A stretch of DNA of 64,000 bases from Manduca sexta (GCF_014839805.1 NC_051115.1:1424600-1488599); one strand, 5' to 3'; positions 43,571 to 54,895 are shown, counted from the first letter of the stretch. Translations and numbers: made by a program. The notes: generated from the letters alone by a model not told the origin.

Positions 43571-44238
43571 ATTCCTGCGGGAAATCACGGCATAAAGGCC
43601 GGTCCTTTTGGAAAGCTTGCGTGGGGACACGGATCCAACACGTAGAGGCCCCTTTAAGATACATTACTGTAGTTGGGGTTTATACAACTTGCGAGTACTC
43701 TCTCTGTCTGTACTTATGGAGGAAATACAGCCAAAGACAGCGCTTGCAAGGTGCAGGGACTATTGCAGAAAAGATAGGAATTATACCGGGTCTATGGATG
43801 GGAGCTATCTGGACTGGTTGCTGGGCTATTGATTGCGACAACGGGACGCCTGCCAAGTAAAATGTCTCAATCTTATGTATTCAAGGAAGACGGTGACTTG
43901 CCCCCCACTAGATGGGCATCCCATAAGTGGCGTAAGCCAAGGACGCAACACCGGTGTGGGTGGCTTATGGGTGTCGAGAGGTGTGCACCGATTTCACCAT
44001 CGCGGGTCGCTATCGCGTCCCGGAGCGGGCTTCCTCGCTATTACGCAGATTGAGCACTTCCACCCTGGAGCTTAGGTTCTTAGCTCTTGCGACTTCCACC
44101 CCTAGCCGGCCAGTTAAGGCAAGCCAAGGTTCAGGGGGTCTCATTTAGCCCCCACGGAATCAGGGAACGCGGTGTCGCCACTCACCGTCGGCTCGCCACA
44201 AAGCCGCCCCTGCGGGCTTATTATTATTATTATTAAAG
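43571..44238 (+). mobile_element. Unclassified GC-rich element ending in (TTA)n, possibly non-LTR retrotransposon UTR
   Basis: A GC-rich, repeat-like block (ATCACGGCATAAAGG ... CCACTAGATGGGCATCCCAT ... AGCCGCCCCTGCGGGCTT) ends in five TTA repeats. Short open frames of 60-100 codons occur on the plus strand, but I recognise no domain. The microsatellite end suggests a non-LTR 3' end. Confidence 0.35.
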
Positions 44239-44477
44239 GGTTAGTTTCCACGAATAAAAACCTCTTCAACCTGGGAATTACACCATTACCATAGTACACA
44301 CTTAGACCAGCCAACAAACTTTTTATTAACACTGGGCGAATGCTTGTGAGCTCACGATTTCAGGAAGGACATTCACCTCTTTTTTCTACCTTGTAAGACG
44401 TAACGTTGGATTTAACTTAAAATAAAAAGTAAATAAACTAAATCTAGGTATAGGTATTTTATTTTATAAGGATTTTT

Positions 44478-44570
44478 GATATTGTGTTAGTAAATGAAAC
44501 CATACTTCTTGGAGATTACACTTTATAAGTTACTCAAATCGTAGATGTAAATTAAAAAGGGTAATTTTAA
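44478..44570 (+). mobile_element. MITE-H left end fragment
   Basis: TTGTGTTAGTAAATGAAACC then AGATGTAAATTAAAAAGG; no right end. Confidence 0.5.
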
Positions 44571-44765
44571 TTTTATTTTTTTATTTAAAGATGATGTACC
44601 GTAGGATTGTTTATCTTAAATAGTCCTAAATAAAAGTCCGCGACAGCATATACCTACCTTTTATGTGGAAGCCACTATGACCAAAACAGTGAGCCATAAA
44701 TGTAATTATTCCGATACATTTTTTAGCGGGACTTTCATCTCGAAAAACTCCTTCACAAAAGCTAG

Positions 44766-45041
44766 TCTATACATATAAAAATGAATCCCTATTTCCCTTG
44801 GTCACGCCATCACGCGTGAACGTCTGGGTCGATTTCACTATTTTTATTTTATTGTTTGTTATTGTCAGGAGAAGGTTATTATGAAAGAAAAAAATCAAAA
44901 AATATCGCGGGAAATTAGATTTTTTTTCGAGAATATTAATTTTATATAACTGTCAATTGTTCGAAATAACTGTCAGCGATTGACAGAATGCGCGCTGCAA
45001 ATTCATAGTTAAGACGGGACAACGTCTGTCGGGTCAACTAG
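44766..45041 (+). mobile_element. HEL-F copy starting exactly at another Helitron's CTAG
   Basis: Preceded by GACTTTCATCTCGAAAAACT ... AAAGCTAG, then TCTATACATATAAAAATGAA to GTCTGTCGGGTCAACTAG|T. Confidence 0.85.
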
Positions 45042-45087
45042 TATATATATAAATGTAAACAATACCTTTAAAATAAAGAGAATAAAC

Positions 45088-45139
45088 ATATCAGCCCTGT
45101 ATTATATACCGTCCCTCTGCTAGGCACGGGGCTCCTCTA
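45088..45139 (-). mobile_element. SINE-A 3' scrap
   Basis: ATATCAGCCCTGTATTATAT ... GGCTCCTCTAC only. Confidence 0.7.
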
Positions 45140-45620
45140 CGAAACATATCTTAACGACTTTTTTTATTGCAAACTCTTGACCTCCATGACCCTCGTGAAT
45201 CATACATATGATTAGTATTAACATTATCCATTGCCAGGTTCTAAGGAAAAGTATCAACTCGCAATGACAGCTGTTGAGCAGTGTCCCGCAAAATTGTGTT
45301 CAAACATCTTGAAAAACAAAAATTATTGGAGGTACACGACAAATTAAAAAATCAGTTTTAAAAAATATTTATCAACATTTATTATTTATCAACAAAAAAG
45401 CAGAAAATAAAAATATTTAACAAAAAATTAAACCGGAGTCAATAACTATTAAAAACAAAATAAAATGACATTACCTATTATCTACTGGTTCACAATTTCG
45501 GAGACTGTGACAAATTAATAATGTTAAGCTAGATAAATACATGAACGAATATGAAAACAGTATTTCATTTTAATTAGTCACCGATTCCAAAATCGATTAG
45601 CATAATAGTGTTTTTTTTTT
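45140..45620. other. Unassigned AT-rich interval
   Basis: No open frame of note and no repeat match within the window. Confidence 0.4.
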
Positions 45621-45805
45621 GTTTAGTGGTTTTTGAAGGCGGTTTAATTTTAGGTAATGTTATTTTTTTTATATTAGTGGTTTTTGAAGGCGGTTAAATA
45701 TTAGGTAATGTTAAATTATTTTTATTTTCGTGGTATTTGAATATGGTTTAATATTAGGTAATATTTTTTTGTTTTAGTGGTTTTTGAAGGTGGTTTAATG
45801 TTACT
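45621..45805. repeat. Tandem array, about 51 bp x 4
   Basis: AGTGGTTTTTGAAGGCGGTT or close variants occur near 45625, 45676, 45728 and 45776, each followed by TTAATATTAGGTAATGTTA and a T run. Confidence 0.85.
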
Positions 45806-46011
45806 ATGAACAAATTCAGTTGTTAAGCTGTTACGCACGTAGTAAGCGGCAGACATACTGGCTTTCGTTTATATATGATACCGGAATTGATAAGATATGC
45901 ACGATTAACTTCTTACAATGTCGATACACATTGTTAAAAATATTCGAAAATAATTGTTTTCCTGTTTATTTTGATTGCTTTGAATTTTGAACCTTGTTGC
46001 GCCTGATTATA

Positions 46012-46158
46012 ATTAGAGACTGTAAACTCGGATGTGAATAAAAAATATTAGTCAAATAATTAGTTTTTCAGTGAATAAATAGGTTATAACAGCCATTTTA
46101 GTTCAGATTTTGAACAAATAGTTTATATGGAGGTTCGTGTCTATAGAATATACGTCAA
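46012..46158 (-). mobile_element. TIR8-I right part, truncated
   Basis: AACTCGGATGTGAATAAAAA to AGAATATACGTCAA. Confidence 0.75.
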
Positions 46159-46162
46159 AGGC

Positions 46163-46330
46163 AATGGTAATAGGAAGTGCTGCTATAGTTTTTATTTGAC
46201 CAGACCAGCGGGTAGGCGATCGCCTACGTGGTCTTCCCCCTTCTACTTTTCCTACAACCAGCAGTTGGTCGAAGTTATCTGGCCGTCTTCTGTAGCCAAA
46301 ATAACTTGGACGAATATTTGGAGAGACTTT
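46163..46330 (-). pseudogene. LINE reverse-transcriptase C-terminal remnant
   Basis: The minus strand reads SYFGYRRRPDNFDQLLVVG then KVEGGRPRRRSPTRWSGQIK. The pattern GH.RR..DNLE.L...GKVEG.RPRGRSPTRW is common in insect endonuclease-reverse transcriptase C-termini (recalled). There is no start codon and no catalytic domain. It lies directly beside a truncated TIR8-I copy. Confidence 0.6.
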
Positions 46331-46732
46331 TACAAAATATGCAACACATAGTTCATTTCCATATTTTTCTATTGTTATCTATAATTTACAACTTACGCAT
46401 AATTTTTTATGATTTTTTAGATTACAAAATATTATTGGGATTACTAAATAATCGAAATAGTAAGCCGAAAATTCGATTAATGATTACAGTTAGATTTTGT
46501 AATTTGTAAACGTTAAACAATAAAATGTTTTGTAATCGTAATTGGTAATCGATTTTTTTTGTTTACTATTACCTTATACGAGTTTATGTTGAGAAGGTCA
46601 AATATAAGAATAAATTAAACTCAACATACGACATACAGTAAAAAAAATATTTTTGAACAACATACTTTTTGTTTATATTAGAATTTCGAAAAATTCGCAA
46701 AATTAAATTCTAAGACAACTCTCTTTTCAAAT

Positions 46733-46806
46733 CGCCTCGGTGGCGTAGTTGTAGTATGCAGTACTGAGGTCTAGGGTTCGATCTCCGAGTCACGCAGAGT
46801 AATATT
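46733..46806 (+). mobile_element. tRNA-like SINE head fragment
   Basis: GCCTCGGTGGCGTAGTTGTA and AGGGTTCGATCTCCGAGTCA; body absent. Confidence 0.7.
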
Positions 46807-46822
46807 GATAGTGGAATGCACT

Positions 46823-47128
46823 CGCAAAAGTAATCATGTAATTGCAATTAAATTTAATGTAATCTTGATTAACGATTGCAATTGATATGAATGTAATCGA
46901 ATTACCGTAATTCTAATTAGTAATTTAATTACAAAAGTAATCAATTACAGCCCACAATGCTTAAATACATGTTTTCGCAAAAGTAATCAAGTAATTGCAA
47001 TTACTATTTGATGTAATCTCGATAAACAATTGCAATTGATGTGAATGTAATCGATATCATAATTCTGATTACTAATTTAATTACATACGTAATCAATTAC
47101 GCCCCACACTGTTTTTATACATTTTTTT
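46823..47128. repeat. Duplicated 153-bp unit rich in GTAATCAATTAC-type motifs
   Basis: Two units (46823-46975, 46976-47128) share CGCAAAAGTAATCA, TGCAATTGAT(A/G)TGAATGTAATCG and GTAATCAATTACG/AGCCCACA. It is an AT-rich satellite-like element of unknown origin. Confidence 0.8.
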
Positions 47129-47569
47129 TTACATAAATACTTATTTACTGCAATACAGGGTGTAGTATTTTAAGAAATGATTTTCTTCTCCTTTTCTATA
47201 GAAAATATTACGTACAAAATATTAAAAAAATAAGTTAATTACAATAAATACTTATCGCTTCCAAGTAATCATGAGTAACTTTAAAAATGAGATGAAGATA
47301 TGATCAACCCATTTTCCTTGTTGTTCATGAAAAATTCGCAAAAACTTCAACATGGTAATGTGAGTGATCTCTTTATGGATTCATATTATTCGACCTTTGA
47401 TAACTTGTTTTCAAAGTTGTTTTTTTATGATGTAGGGGGCAAAGCATACGGTTCATCTGATGGTAAATGTTCCGCCGCCCATGAACATCTGTAATACCAG
47501 GCATAGAGATGCATTGACGGCCTTTTTGGTAGAAATACTTTCCTTTTAAGGTCGACAGGTTGTATATAG

Positions 47570-47950
47570 GGTCATTTTGACATTGCGTTACTAAATAAAA
47601 CCACATACTTATCTACTTGAAAATAACACTTTATTAGTTACTTGAGCCGAAAATGCAAAATAAAAAGTGTAAGTTTCGAACAAAATAATTAATAAAAAGT
47701 AATAATTACGCGCCCTAAAGCCACTACTACAACTCTAAGAGAATTCGTCGCAGCAACATCATACTTTCAGTCAGAAATACACCCACGGACATACCATATT
47801 CGTATTAAACTACAAAATAATCAGAAAACTAAAACCATGATTTTTCGTAAAAATATTAGTTATTAATGGATGATTTTTGGTACAAAGTCAGCAAAGGTGA
47901 AGACAAATGTGGCTTCATTTAGTAAAGCAATGTCAAAATGACTCTGTATA
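47570..47950 (-). mobile_element. MITE-H copy, about 380 bp
   Basis: Ends TATATAGGGTCATTTTGACA and TGTCAAAATGACTCTGTATA form an inverted repeat over 40 bp. Confidence 0.87.
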
Positions 47951-48039
47951 CAGAAATGCTGTTGGGGTAATTGGTTTTATATTTTTGTAGTGCATTATAC
48001 TTGTCTACTTAGAGAAGTCTTTCCGTCCGTCCTTTTTGT

Positions 48040-48240
48040 ATGTTTTACAGGGCGCAGGCGAATAAGCGTCGTGTCCGAGTCGTATCCGCGCCCTGTCTTT
48101 TCTATATGCTCGCATCGCTTCTATACATTTTGTATGAAAGAGACGCGGAAGAGACATATGTTCGCGCCCCGTCCGCGTCTTGCGTCTTTTTTGTCTGCAA
48201 TGGCGTCGCCAAGGAGGTGCAGGGAGGGGCAGCTGCACCA
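48040..48240. other. GC-rich island with two perfect inverted repeats
   Basis: ACAGGGCGC...GCGCCCTGT and GACGCGGA...TCCGCGTC form two stem-loops in a CpG-rich patch amid AT-rich DNA. All overlapping frames are open for about 80-100 codons, which is composition rather than coding. It may be the interior of a DNA transposon. Confidence 0.5.
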
Positions 48241-48439
48241 CTCCTAGAGGTTTTAAAACTCGAAGGAATTCACAAATTCCATTCCTAATATTCCGTACGC
48301 TCAATTACGCTCTGCTCTATGTTATTGTTAAAGCTGGAGAACGGGTGTAGGAGAGGAACATGTGCTCTCGACTTTACCTACAATTCACAGTTTTTTCATT
48401 CTCCATATCAACTTGCCTTGTCTGGGCCATCGGCTGGCG

Positions 48440-48615
48440 AGGCTCTTGTCCGTCTGCGCATTAGCGTATTTTATTGCACATAATAGTCTCAGGTTCAATC
48501 CTCAGCTCGGGTAAGTGACATAGTGTATAGTATTAGTGAGGGAAGACTCGGAGAAAAGAGCGTGCACAAGTTGCGGTCCTGTCTAACCCTTCGGGTCTAA
48601 AAGGCGTGAGTGTAG
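48440..48615 (+). mobile_element. Possible further tRNA-derived SINE
   Basis: CGCATTAGCGTA and CAGGTTCAATCCTCAGC have A/B-box-like spacing, followed by TAACCCTTCGGGTCTAAAAG, a SINE-like body. Only one copy is visible here. Confidence 0.35.
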
Positions 48616-48699
48616 TGTAAGCAGTAGTGAGTTCAAAATTTAACAGAAATTCCGAGGTCTGAGGATCATTATCTCTGTATAGTAGGTTATTTTATTTTT

Positions 48700-48970
48700 T
48701 TATTTTGCACGTTATTCTATATTAATAGTAAATAGTACGAAAGAAATCCGTCTATGAAAACTGCATTTAAATTAGTAGTTGACGACTTTTTAAATACATT
48801 TATAAAAAATGTATTTCATCCAAAATCTATCACAAAATTTTCAAAATCCACGCAATAATAAATAAGTTATAAAGCTTTGAAATTTGGTGGAAAGGGAAGC
48901 TGTCAAATTACAATAATAGTGAAATGTGACGTCACTAGTGCCACCGGCCATGACACTGCGTGACGTGACC
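48700..48970 (+). mobile_element. Solo arm of the 61.7-kb foldback family
   Basis: AAGTTATAAAGCTTTGAAAT, GAAATGTGACGTCACTAG and AAACTGCATTTAAATTAG match the foldback arm; no second arm. Confidence 0.55.
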
Positions 48971-48978
48971 AAGGGAAA

Positions 48979-49151
48979 TTAACTACTGGACATAATTAGA
49001 GTTAACATCTCATGTCTCAGGCGAGCGCAGTGGAATACCAAACAATACTTTGTAATTCAAGGTGTTGGTGTTTCTACTGCTTATGTTCGTATTGCTTACC
49101 ATTAGGCGAACGGCAAGCTCGTTTCGTTATTCAAAGCAATAAAAAAAAATA
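48979..49151 (+). mobile_element. REP-B 3' part
   Basis: TTAACTACTGGACATAATTA to TTCAAAGCAATAAAAAAAAA. It follows directly on a foldback arm at 48700-48970. Confidence 0.82.
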
Positions 49152-49686
49152 GAGATTCATTCTTATTTAATGGATTACTATACTAAACTTAACCTATTAT
49201 TAAACGTATATTCCTAATGAATATATTTTAAATAAGGCACATAGCCTGCAAAGAGGAAAATTTCAGTTAATTTCTCTTTTTGCTAAGACATAACTGGTCT
49301 CCACGCGCAAATGACGTCATGCCCTTCCGAGAGTTCCTTAGGGACCTTATGACGTCATATGTTTTTCTCATTTGAGTCATCGTATGCTTTTATATTAATG
49401 GATTTTGAAGTTCGCAATTAAAAACACAGGACAATGTAGAGACGAAATATTAGAGTTTTGTTTTGGTTTTATACGAACAATGGCTTTTTTTTACTTGTCA
49501 TACGTTTGTTAGCCTGGCAGGGCCTTGTATAGACACACCGGTCTTGCCGGTGAGTGCTTTAGGCACTGCGAGCCCTTAAGTGACCATGCAGAGGGTGACC
49601 CTCTAAAAAGTCACGGCCTCGGCTCAGAACTGGCCACTGAGAGAGGATGAGACGTCAACGATTATGGGAAACAGAGGCATGTGCTG

Positions 49687-49768
49687 CACCTGATGGTAAG
49701 TGGAGTGGGGTCAATAAAATGTCGACTAATATCGATGATTACCTTCGTCAGTCGACATAATTATGCCG
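49687..49768 (+). mobile_element. REP-E fragment
   Basis: CACCTGATGGTAAGTGGAGT to AGTCGACATAATTATGCC. Confidence 0.72.
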
Positions 49769-49848
49769 GCGTTTTTGAAACCATATTTCTAGTTACATAG
49801 ACGAACGTGTTCAGTAAAACATCGACTATTTCTGTAAATTGAAAAGTT

Positions 49849-50008
49849 TTTTTTTATTGATTTGAATGACGAGACGAGCTTGCCGTTCGCCTGATGGTAA
49901 TACGATCGATAAACAGTAGAAACACCAACACCTTAATTACCAAATATTGTTTGGTATTCCACTGCGCTCGCCTGAGACATGAGATGTTAAGTCTCATTAT
50001 GTAGTATT
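49849..50008 (-). mobile_element. REP-B 3' part
   Basis: TTTTTTTTATTGATTTGAAT to GAGATGTTAAGTCTCATTAT. Confidence 0.82.
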
Positions 50009-50343
50009 AAGTGTTGGCAACACCGAAAAAAGGAAGGACACGGAACGGGTTGAAGTTAGCGCGATTGATGGCGTCTGACGGTCATAGAAGTTTATTATGG
50101 AAAAAAAAGCGGACTTCTCTTTTTAAAAGGAGATACTCTCTACTCTCCCATTCGCTTGGGAAATCTATGCTCTAATTATTGTAATTCCACGCGTTGCACC
50201 AATTCCTGCCGTGTGTTTTGTTGATTTACATAAGTAAAAGAAAAAATCGAAATAGAATTAGTTTTTGGATTTTGTCGCGCGCCATGATTAGCACTAGTAC
50301 GCTCCAGGATCCTGAAGGAAGCAGTCATCGAAACATCAGGAGG

Positions 50344-50544
50344 CATCGATATATATATGTACTACGTACTAGATTTGGCGGTCCGAACATTCACTGTTTT
50401 CAACTGAATTGAACTGCAATTAAAACTGACTTTAGTATCAATATTGACAGCTTGTGGTTGTGTACGGAGTGGCGCTCATGATATAAGAACTCGAGTCTAA
50501 ATGTAAACTTGGATTTGAATAAAAAATATTAATAAATACAGTAG
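50344..50544 (-). mobile_element. TIR8-I left part, truncated
   Basis: CATCGATATATATATGTACT to ACTTGGATTTGAATAAAAAA. Confidence 0.78.
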
Positions 50545-50547
50545 CTT

Positions 50548-50690
50548 TTATAACTAAAGACAATTTAAGATTAAAGTAAACAAAGAAGCCAGCTCGGGCG
50601 TGAAAGAAGAAATAAAAAAGTATATAATGTTAATAAAGATAAAAGGAGGAACGCGTCGCGATCCTCACCGGTGAGGACATGAGCCCTAAC
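50548..50690 (+). repeat. Dispersed repeat shared with 32636-32800
   Basis: GCCAGCTCGGGCGTGAAAGA, GTATATAATGTTAATAAAGA and ATCCTCACCGGTGAGGAC. Confidence 0.6.
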
Positions 50691-50826
50691 CTAGCTAACC
50701 TAACAGCCTTTCACTAACTACCTAAGTGATGACTAGTCGAAGAAGAAATAACACTTAAGATTAAGTACTTGTCTTAATTGTTAAACGCATTTATTATAGT
50801 ATTAAACATTATATTAACAAAAATAA

Positions 50827-51106
50827 TCTATATATATAAAACTGAATCCCTATTTCCCTTGGTCACGCCATCACGCGTGAACGGCTGGACCGATTTCACT
50901 ATTTTTTTTGTTGTTTGTTATTGCCAGGAGAAGGTTCTTATGAAAGAAAAAATTCTAAAATTGCGTGGAAAATTAGAAAATTTAAGAAAACTTAACGAAA
51001 ATATTAATTTTATATAACTGTCAATTGTTTGAAATAATCAGCGATTGACAGAATGTGCGCTGCAAATTCATAGTTAAGACGGGACAACATCCGTCGGGTC
51101 AACTAG
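50827..51106 (+). mobile_element. HEL-F copy
   Basis: A|TCTATATATATAAAACTGAA to ATCCGTCGGGTCAACTAG|T. Confidence 0.85.
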
Positions 51107-51748
51107 TTCAAAATAAAGACATTTTTTTTTTAAACTTAATTGACGAACTTGGCTGTATTATAATCTTTGTCCTTGTATTACTATTTTTATAAATAATGAC
51201 TCTAGATGTAAAAAAACTTCTACACAAGGTTGATTCCATCTGGATTACAAATTAAATAGTTGGCAATGCGAGGAGAATTTCAATAAACACATCTCATTCA
51301 AATATCGCCTTTCCACCACTGCAATACAGCATAATTCACCTTGCAAAACGTTTAAAATGGTTTTGCAAACGCGTTCCGAAGTATACAAACATTTGTAAAC
51401 AAAGTTGAACTTTAGCACTACGATATACGGTTTATGTTTGTTTGTTTACACATGATAACATTAAAGCAGGTTTCTAATGTACCAGTGGTAAATGGTTGTT
51501 AACTTTATTGTGACGAAATAAGGTTGATTTTTTGTTAATTGACGACAGTGCTAGGCACTGACGGGTACCAATTTTTTTTATTCAAGTACTTTTATATTTT
51601 ACTTTGAACATAGCGGGTTACACTCCATTTTGAGATATCTTTTATCAAATTATACACCTTATATGTAGCTTATTTAGACTGCTAATCGTCAGTCAAAGAG
51701 TTTGATACCGGGTCAAACCTAAAAACACGAAATACGAGTGTGCTATAA
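51107..51748. other. Unassigned interval
   Basis: AT-rich; no recognisable coding or repeat signal. Confidence 0.4.
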
Positions 51749-52303
51749 TAATATCAGCCCTGTATTATATACTGTCCCATTGCACGGGCCTCCTCTACTG
51801 AGAGGGATTAAGCCTTAGTCCAACACGCTGTAGTGCGGGCAGACTTCACACACCCTCAAAATTCCTGCCCTCATACGCACCACTACAACTCCTGTAAGCC
51901 AGGATCAGCAGTGGCATTTTATGACACCGAACGGTGAAGCTCGCCGAGTCTCAGGGAAAACTAATGTCATTATCCCGCAACGACATTAATCAAGCAGAAA
52001 GGGAGGAGTTGGAAATATTAATTGTCCACTTCCCTCCATAGCAATGTGGGAGAACTAAGGAGGCGTTTTAACCTCAAGGATAGGAGTTTACAACTAGATA
52101 AGCTAGTTATAAAGCACCACGGATAAAATTAAAAGAAAGGGTATCACATGAGCTGTTAGATTTGATTACAATAGACGTGTTTTATTGTTAAAGCAAGCGA
52201 TGATTCATAAATACACACATAACTTTAGAAGTCAGAGATGTGTTTGCGTTTTGACAGAGACCTTTGTTTTGGCAGTCCGTTCCCCCAAATTAGGCTATCG
52301 CTA
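51749..52303 (-). mobile_element. SINE-A split by a REP-O insertion
   Basis: SINE-A 3' end at 51749-51866 and 5' end at 52187-52303 (reverse A box near AATTAGGCTATCGC) flank REP-O sequence at 51867-52140. Confidence 0.7.
51867..52140 (+). mobile_element. REP-O copy within SINE-A
   Basis: GTAAGCCAGGATCAGCAGTG, TATGACACCGAACGGTGAAG, TGTCATTATCCCGCAACGAC, then GGCGTTTTAACCTCAAGGAT. Confidence 0.65.
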
Positions 52304-52435
52304 TTTTTATCAACTTAAAGACTAAAAAGGGAATTTCAGCTCGATTACAAAGCGAAGTAGTCAGTCGGGTCTCTATACTTGAGTTTATTTCATGATAAAC
52401 ATGTTGGTAAGATACATTATATCCGCCCGGATAGC

Positions 52436-52703
52436 ATACATACATACATAACATCACGCATTTTATCCCCGAAGGGGTATGCAGAGGCGCAACTAGGGCA
52501 CCCACTTTTCGCCAAGTATGTTCCGTCCCATGATGTGATAGGGGGCGAGCCTATCGCCATATCGGGCACAAATTCCAGACTCCGGGCTGATACTGAGCAG
52601 AAAAACCCAAATATCACTTTGCCCGACCCGGGGTTCGAACCCAGGACCTCAGAGCGCTATTGTACCGGACGTGCAATACAACTACGCCACGGAGGCAGTC
52701 ATA
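52436..52703 (-). mobile_element. SINE-C insertion with 11-bp target duplication, inside REP-E
   Basis: The copy runs from ACATCACGCATTTTATCCCC to CTACGCCACGGAGGCAGT. GCCCGGATAGC occurs at 52425-52435 and again at 52704-52714, and REP-E (minus) continues beyond to about 52775. Confidence 0.85.
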
Positions 52704-52794
52704 GCCCGGATAGCGACTGTACACAATGTGTTAACAGCCCATGTGTGTCCCGTTCCGGGATCAGCCTGTGTATTTATTTGACTAATATTTTATC

Positions 52795-53043
52795 GCATTC
52801 TTAAAAAAAATAATGACCTATTTCAAAATTGTTAATTTGTAGCAGTCGTCGGAAAACTAATTTTTGTTTGCTACCTTATTTTTTGAAGTTGCTATAAAAT
52901 TGAGCTTATTAAAGATAGTAATAAATGAAACGTATAGCATGAAAGAAAAGGAAAAAACTAAAAGGTCGCCAACAGGAATTGGTTGTTTGACGATTCTCAA
53001 AAATTGGCAATTTTGAAATGGGTCATTATTTTATTAAGAGTGC
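52795..53043 (+). mobile_element. MITE-G copy
   Basis: GCATTCTTAAAAAAAATAAT at the left and TCATTATTTTATTAAGAGTG at the right, with the same interior. Confidence 0.85.
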
Positions 53044-53137
53044 GAATTATATTCACATAGTTTACCGGTCGGCAATGGCTTGAATGTGCCTTTGGCGTTG
53101 TCCATGTGACGAATGCTGGTTACCATCAGGCGTTCGT

Positions 53138-53345
53138 TTTTTTATACATATCTTTGAATGACGAGACGAGCTTGCCTGATGGTAAGCGATACGATCGCCC
53201 ATAAACAATAGACACACCAACACCTTAAATTACAAAGTATTGTTTGGTATTCCATTCTCGCCATCCTGTGACATGAGATGTTAAGTCTTATCATGTCCAG
53301 TAGTTATATTAGCTACAATGCCTTTCAAACCAGAACACAGCGTTT
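53138..53345 (-). mobile_element. REP-B copy
   Basis: TATCTTTGAATGACGAGACG to TGCCTTTCAAACCAGAACAC. Confidence 0.78.
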
Positions 53346-53841
53346 ACCTACTAAGGCAATAAAAAAAACTCAAAGGAGAGCAGGTAGGCGGCTTGCTTTG
53401 GATCTTCGTCCTTATTTCTATAGCAAAAGACCACTGACAAAGAAATCTTTTATGGTTTACAAGAATTGTCAAATAATAAATGAGAAAGTTTGTACGAAAT
53501 AAATGCAGTTACAGTTGCATTGTTTGAGATACGCTGCGCATGCTCGGAGTTCGGTTCTATGTCCTTTTAAGAGACACCAAAAGGCGTTCCTTTGTTTGTT
53601 ACCGCAGAAATCAGTCATTTATTAACTGATTTTGAAAAATATTTTTTTATTTGAAAGGATATATTATCAATTTGGTCCCGTGGAAATAATTTTAAAATCG
53701 GTTCAGTAGTTTGGTTATTAAACCGAAATAACTGAAATTAGTGTCGTCCAAACGGAATTGCGAATTTCACTTTCTCGTCACTTTTTCAGTGGTGTTTTGT
53801 GTTGTTTTGTTTTTGGGTCAATTTCTTATTTCTTACATACA

Positions 53842-53935
53842 TAGCATCACGCCTTTTCCCTTTTCAGGGGTAGGCAGAGGTGTAACACTTCAGCGCGACA
53901 GTCAACGTGCAATACAACCACGCCACCGAGATTTA
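53842..53935 (-). mobile_element. SINE-C-like deletion derivative
   Basis: CATAGCATCACGCCTTTTCC, then GACAGTCAACGTGCAATACA and CACGCCACCGAG; the middle of the element is missing. Confidence 0.55.
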
Positions 53936-54895
53936 ACATTTTAACAAAAATTAATCCGACTTCAAAAAACACTACCAAAAAAAATATTTAAAGTAATAGG
54001 TATACTGGTTACAAATATTGTAGTCAACGTCGAAATCGGAGTCTGTATATTTTTTTTAAGATAACAGTTTTTTTAATCAAAGGATTCACGTATTTTTTTT
54101 GGAGAAAGCAGTGGCACTTTGTCCTCACAGATGGGTTAAAAAGGGGATGGTGAAACCCTATAAGTTCATACAAATTCCATGAAATATTGCGATAAACGGA
54201 TCGGATCCGTCGTCGGATCCGTAACACTTCGTAGTAACAAAACGTGTAATCCCTAATCCGAAACTACGGATTTCGTTTATCGAAGTAGACCCTCTGAGGT
54301 CAACTTAAACTGGTCAGTAAACCCAGTCACGTAATAAACTCAAATATTCGCTCAAACCGTTTCAAATTTGTTTGAATTCGAATCAAAAAGGGTCATCGCT
54401 CCTTACGGTGAGTGGCACGAGCTAAATTGACTGTAGACCGCAAAATTGTGTTTTTTTGCATAAACTGACCCCCGTGACGGATAGGCAAGAAATTAATGAA
54501 TTATATCCCTAGCTTATAAGGTAACCGAGGCTTATTACTAAGACTTCTTCAAACAATCGTTAATACTAATATCTCACTTACTGGTGGTATTTGGATTTTT
54601 ATCCTTCTATTTCCCCCTACCTGCCAGCCCGAGCTGGTTAGTTCGGTTTGTACCTTATTTTCATTATAAATTTTATCCCTAATTTAAAATGTCCATAGTT
54701 GTATAAGTAATTTTAATAGTTGTTTAGAAATAATAATGATTATTCTTATGCTTTGTTTCGACGTATCATAAGTGCAAATTTGTTTGCCTACGTAATAAAT
54801 AAAGTATTTTTTTGAACATGACGTCATTTTGAAGGTTAGCGAATTCTACCTATAATTACACTTATATTGATGTAGGAAACATGAAAGGAACTTTA
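53936..54895. other. Unassigned interval with a GGATCCG palindrome pair
   Basis: CGGATCCGTCGTCGGATCCG near 54202 and a mirrored ACGGATTTCGTTTATCG / CGATAAACGGATCGG are the only structure seen. TTCGGATCCGTCATCG also occurs at 20272, hinting at another short repeat. Confidence 0.4.

Noticed and set aside
43561..44153. Several 64-99 codon plus-strand frames
   Set aside because: They overlap each other in different frames within a GC-rich element ending in (TTA)n; no domain recognised.
48005..48304. 82-99 codon open frames on both strands
   Set aside because: All frames are open because the patch is GC-rich; no start context, domain or splice sites.
52379..52804. 141-codon plus-strand frame
   Set aside because: It consists of SINE-C and REP-E sequence; similar peptides appear wherever SINE-C occurs.
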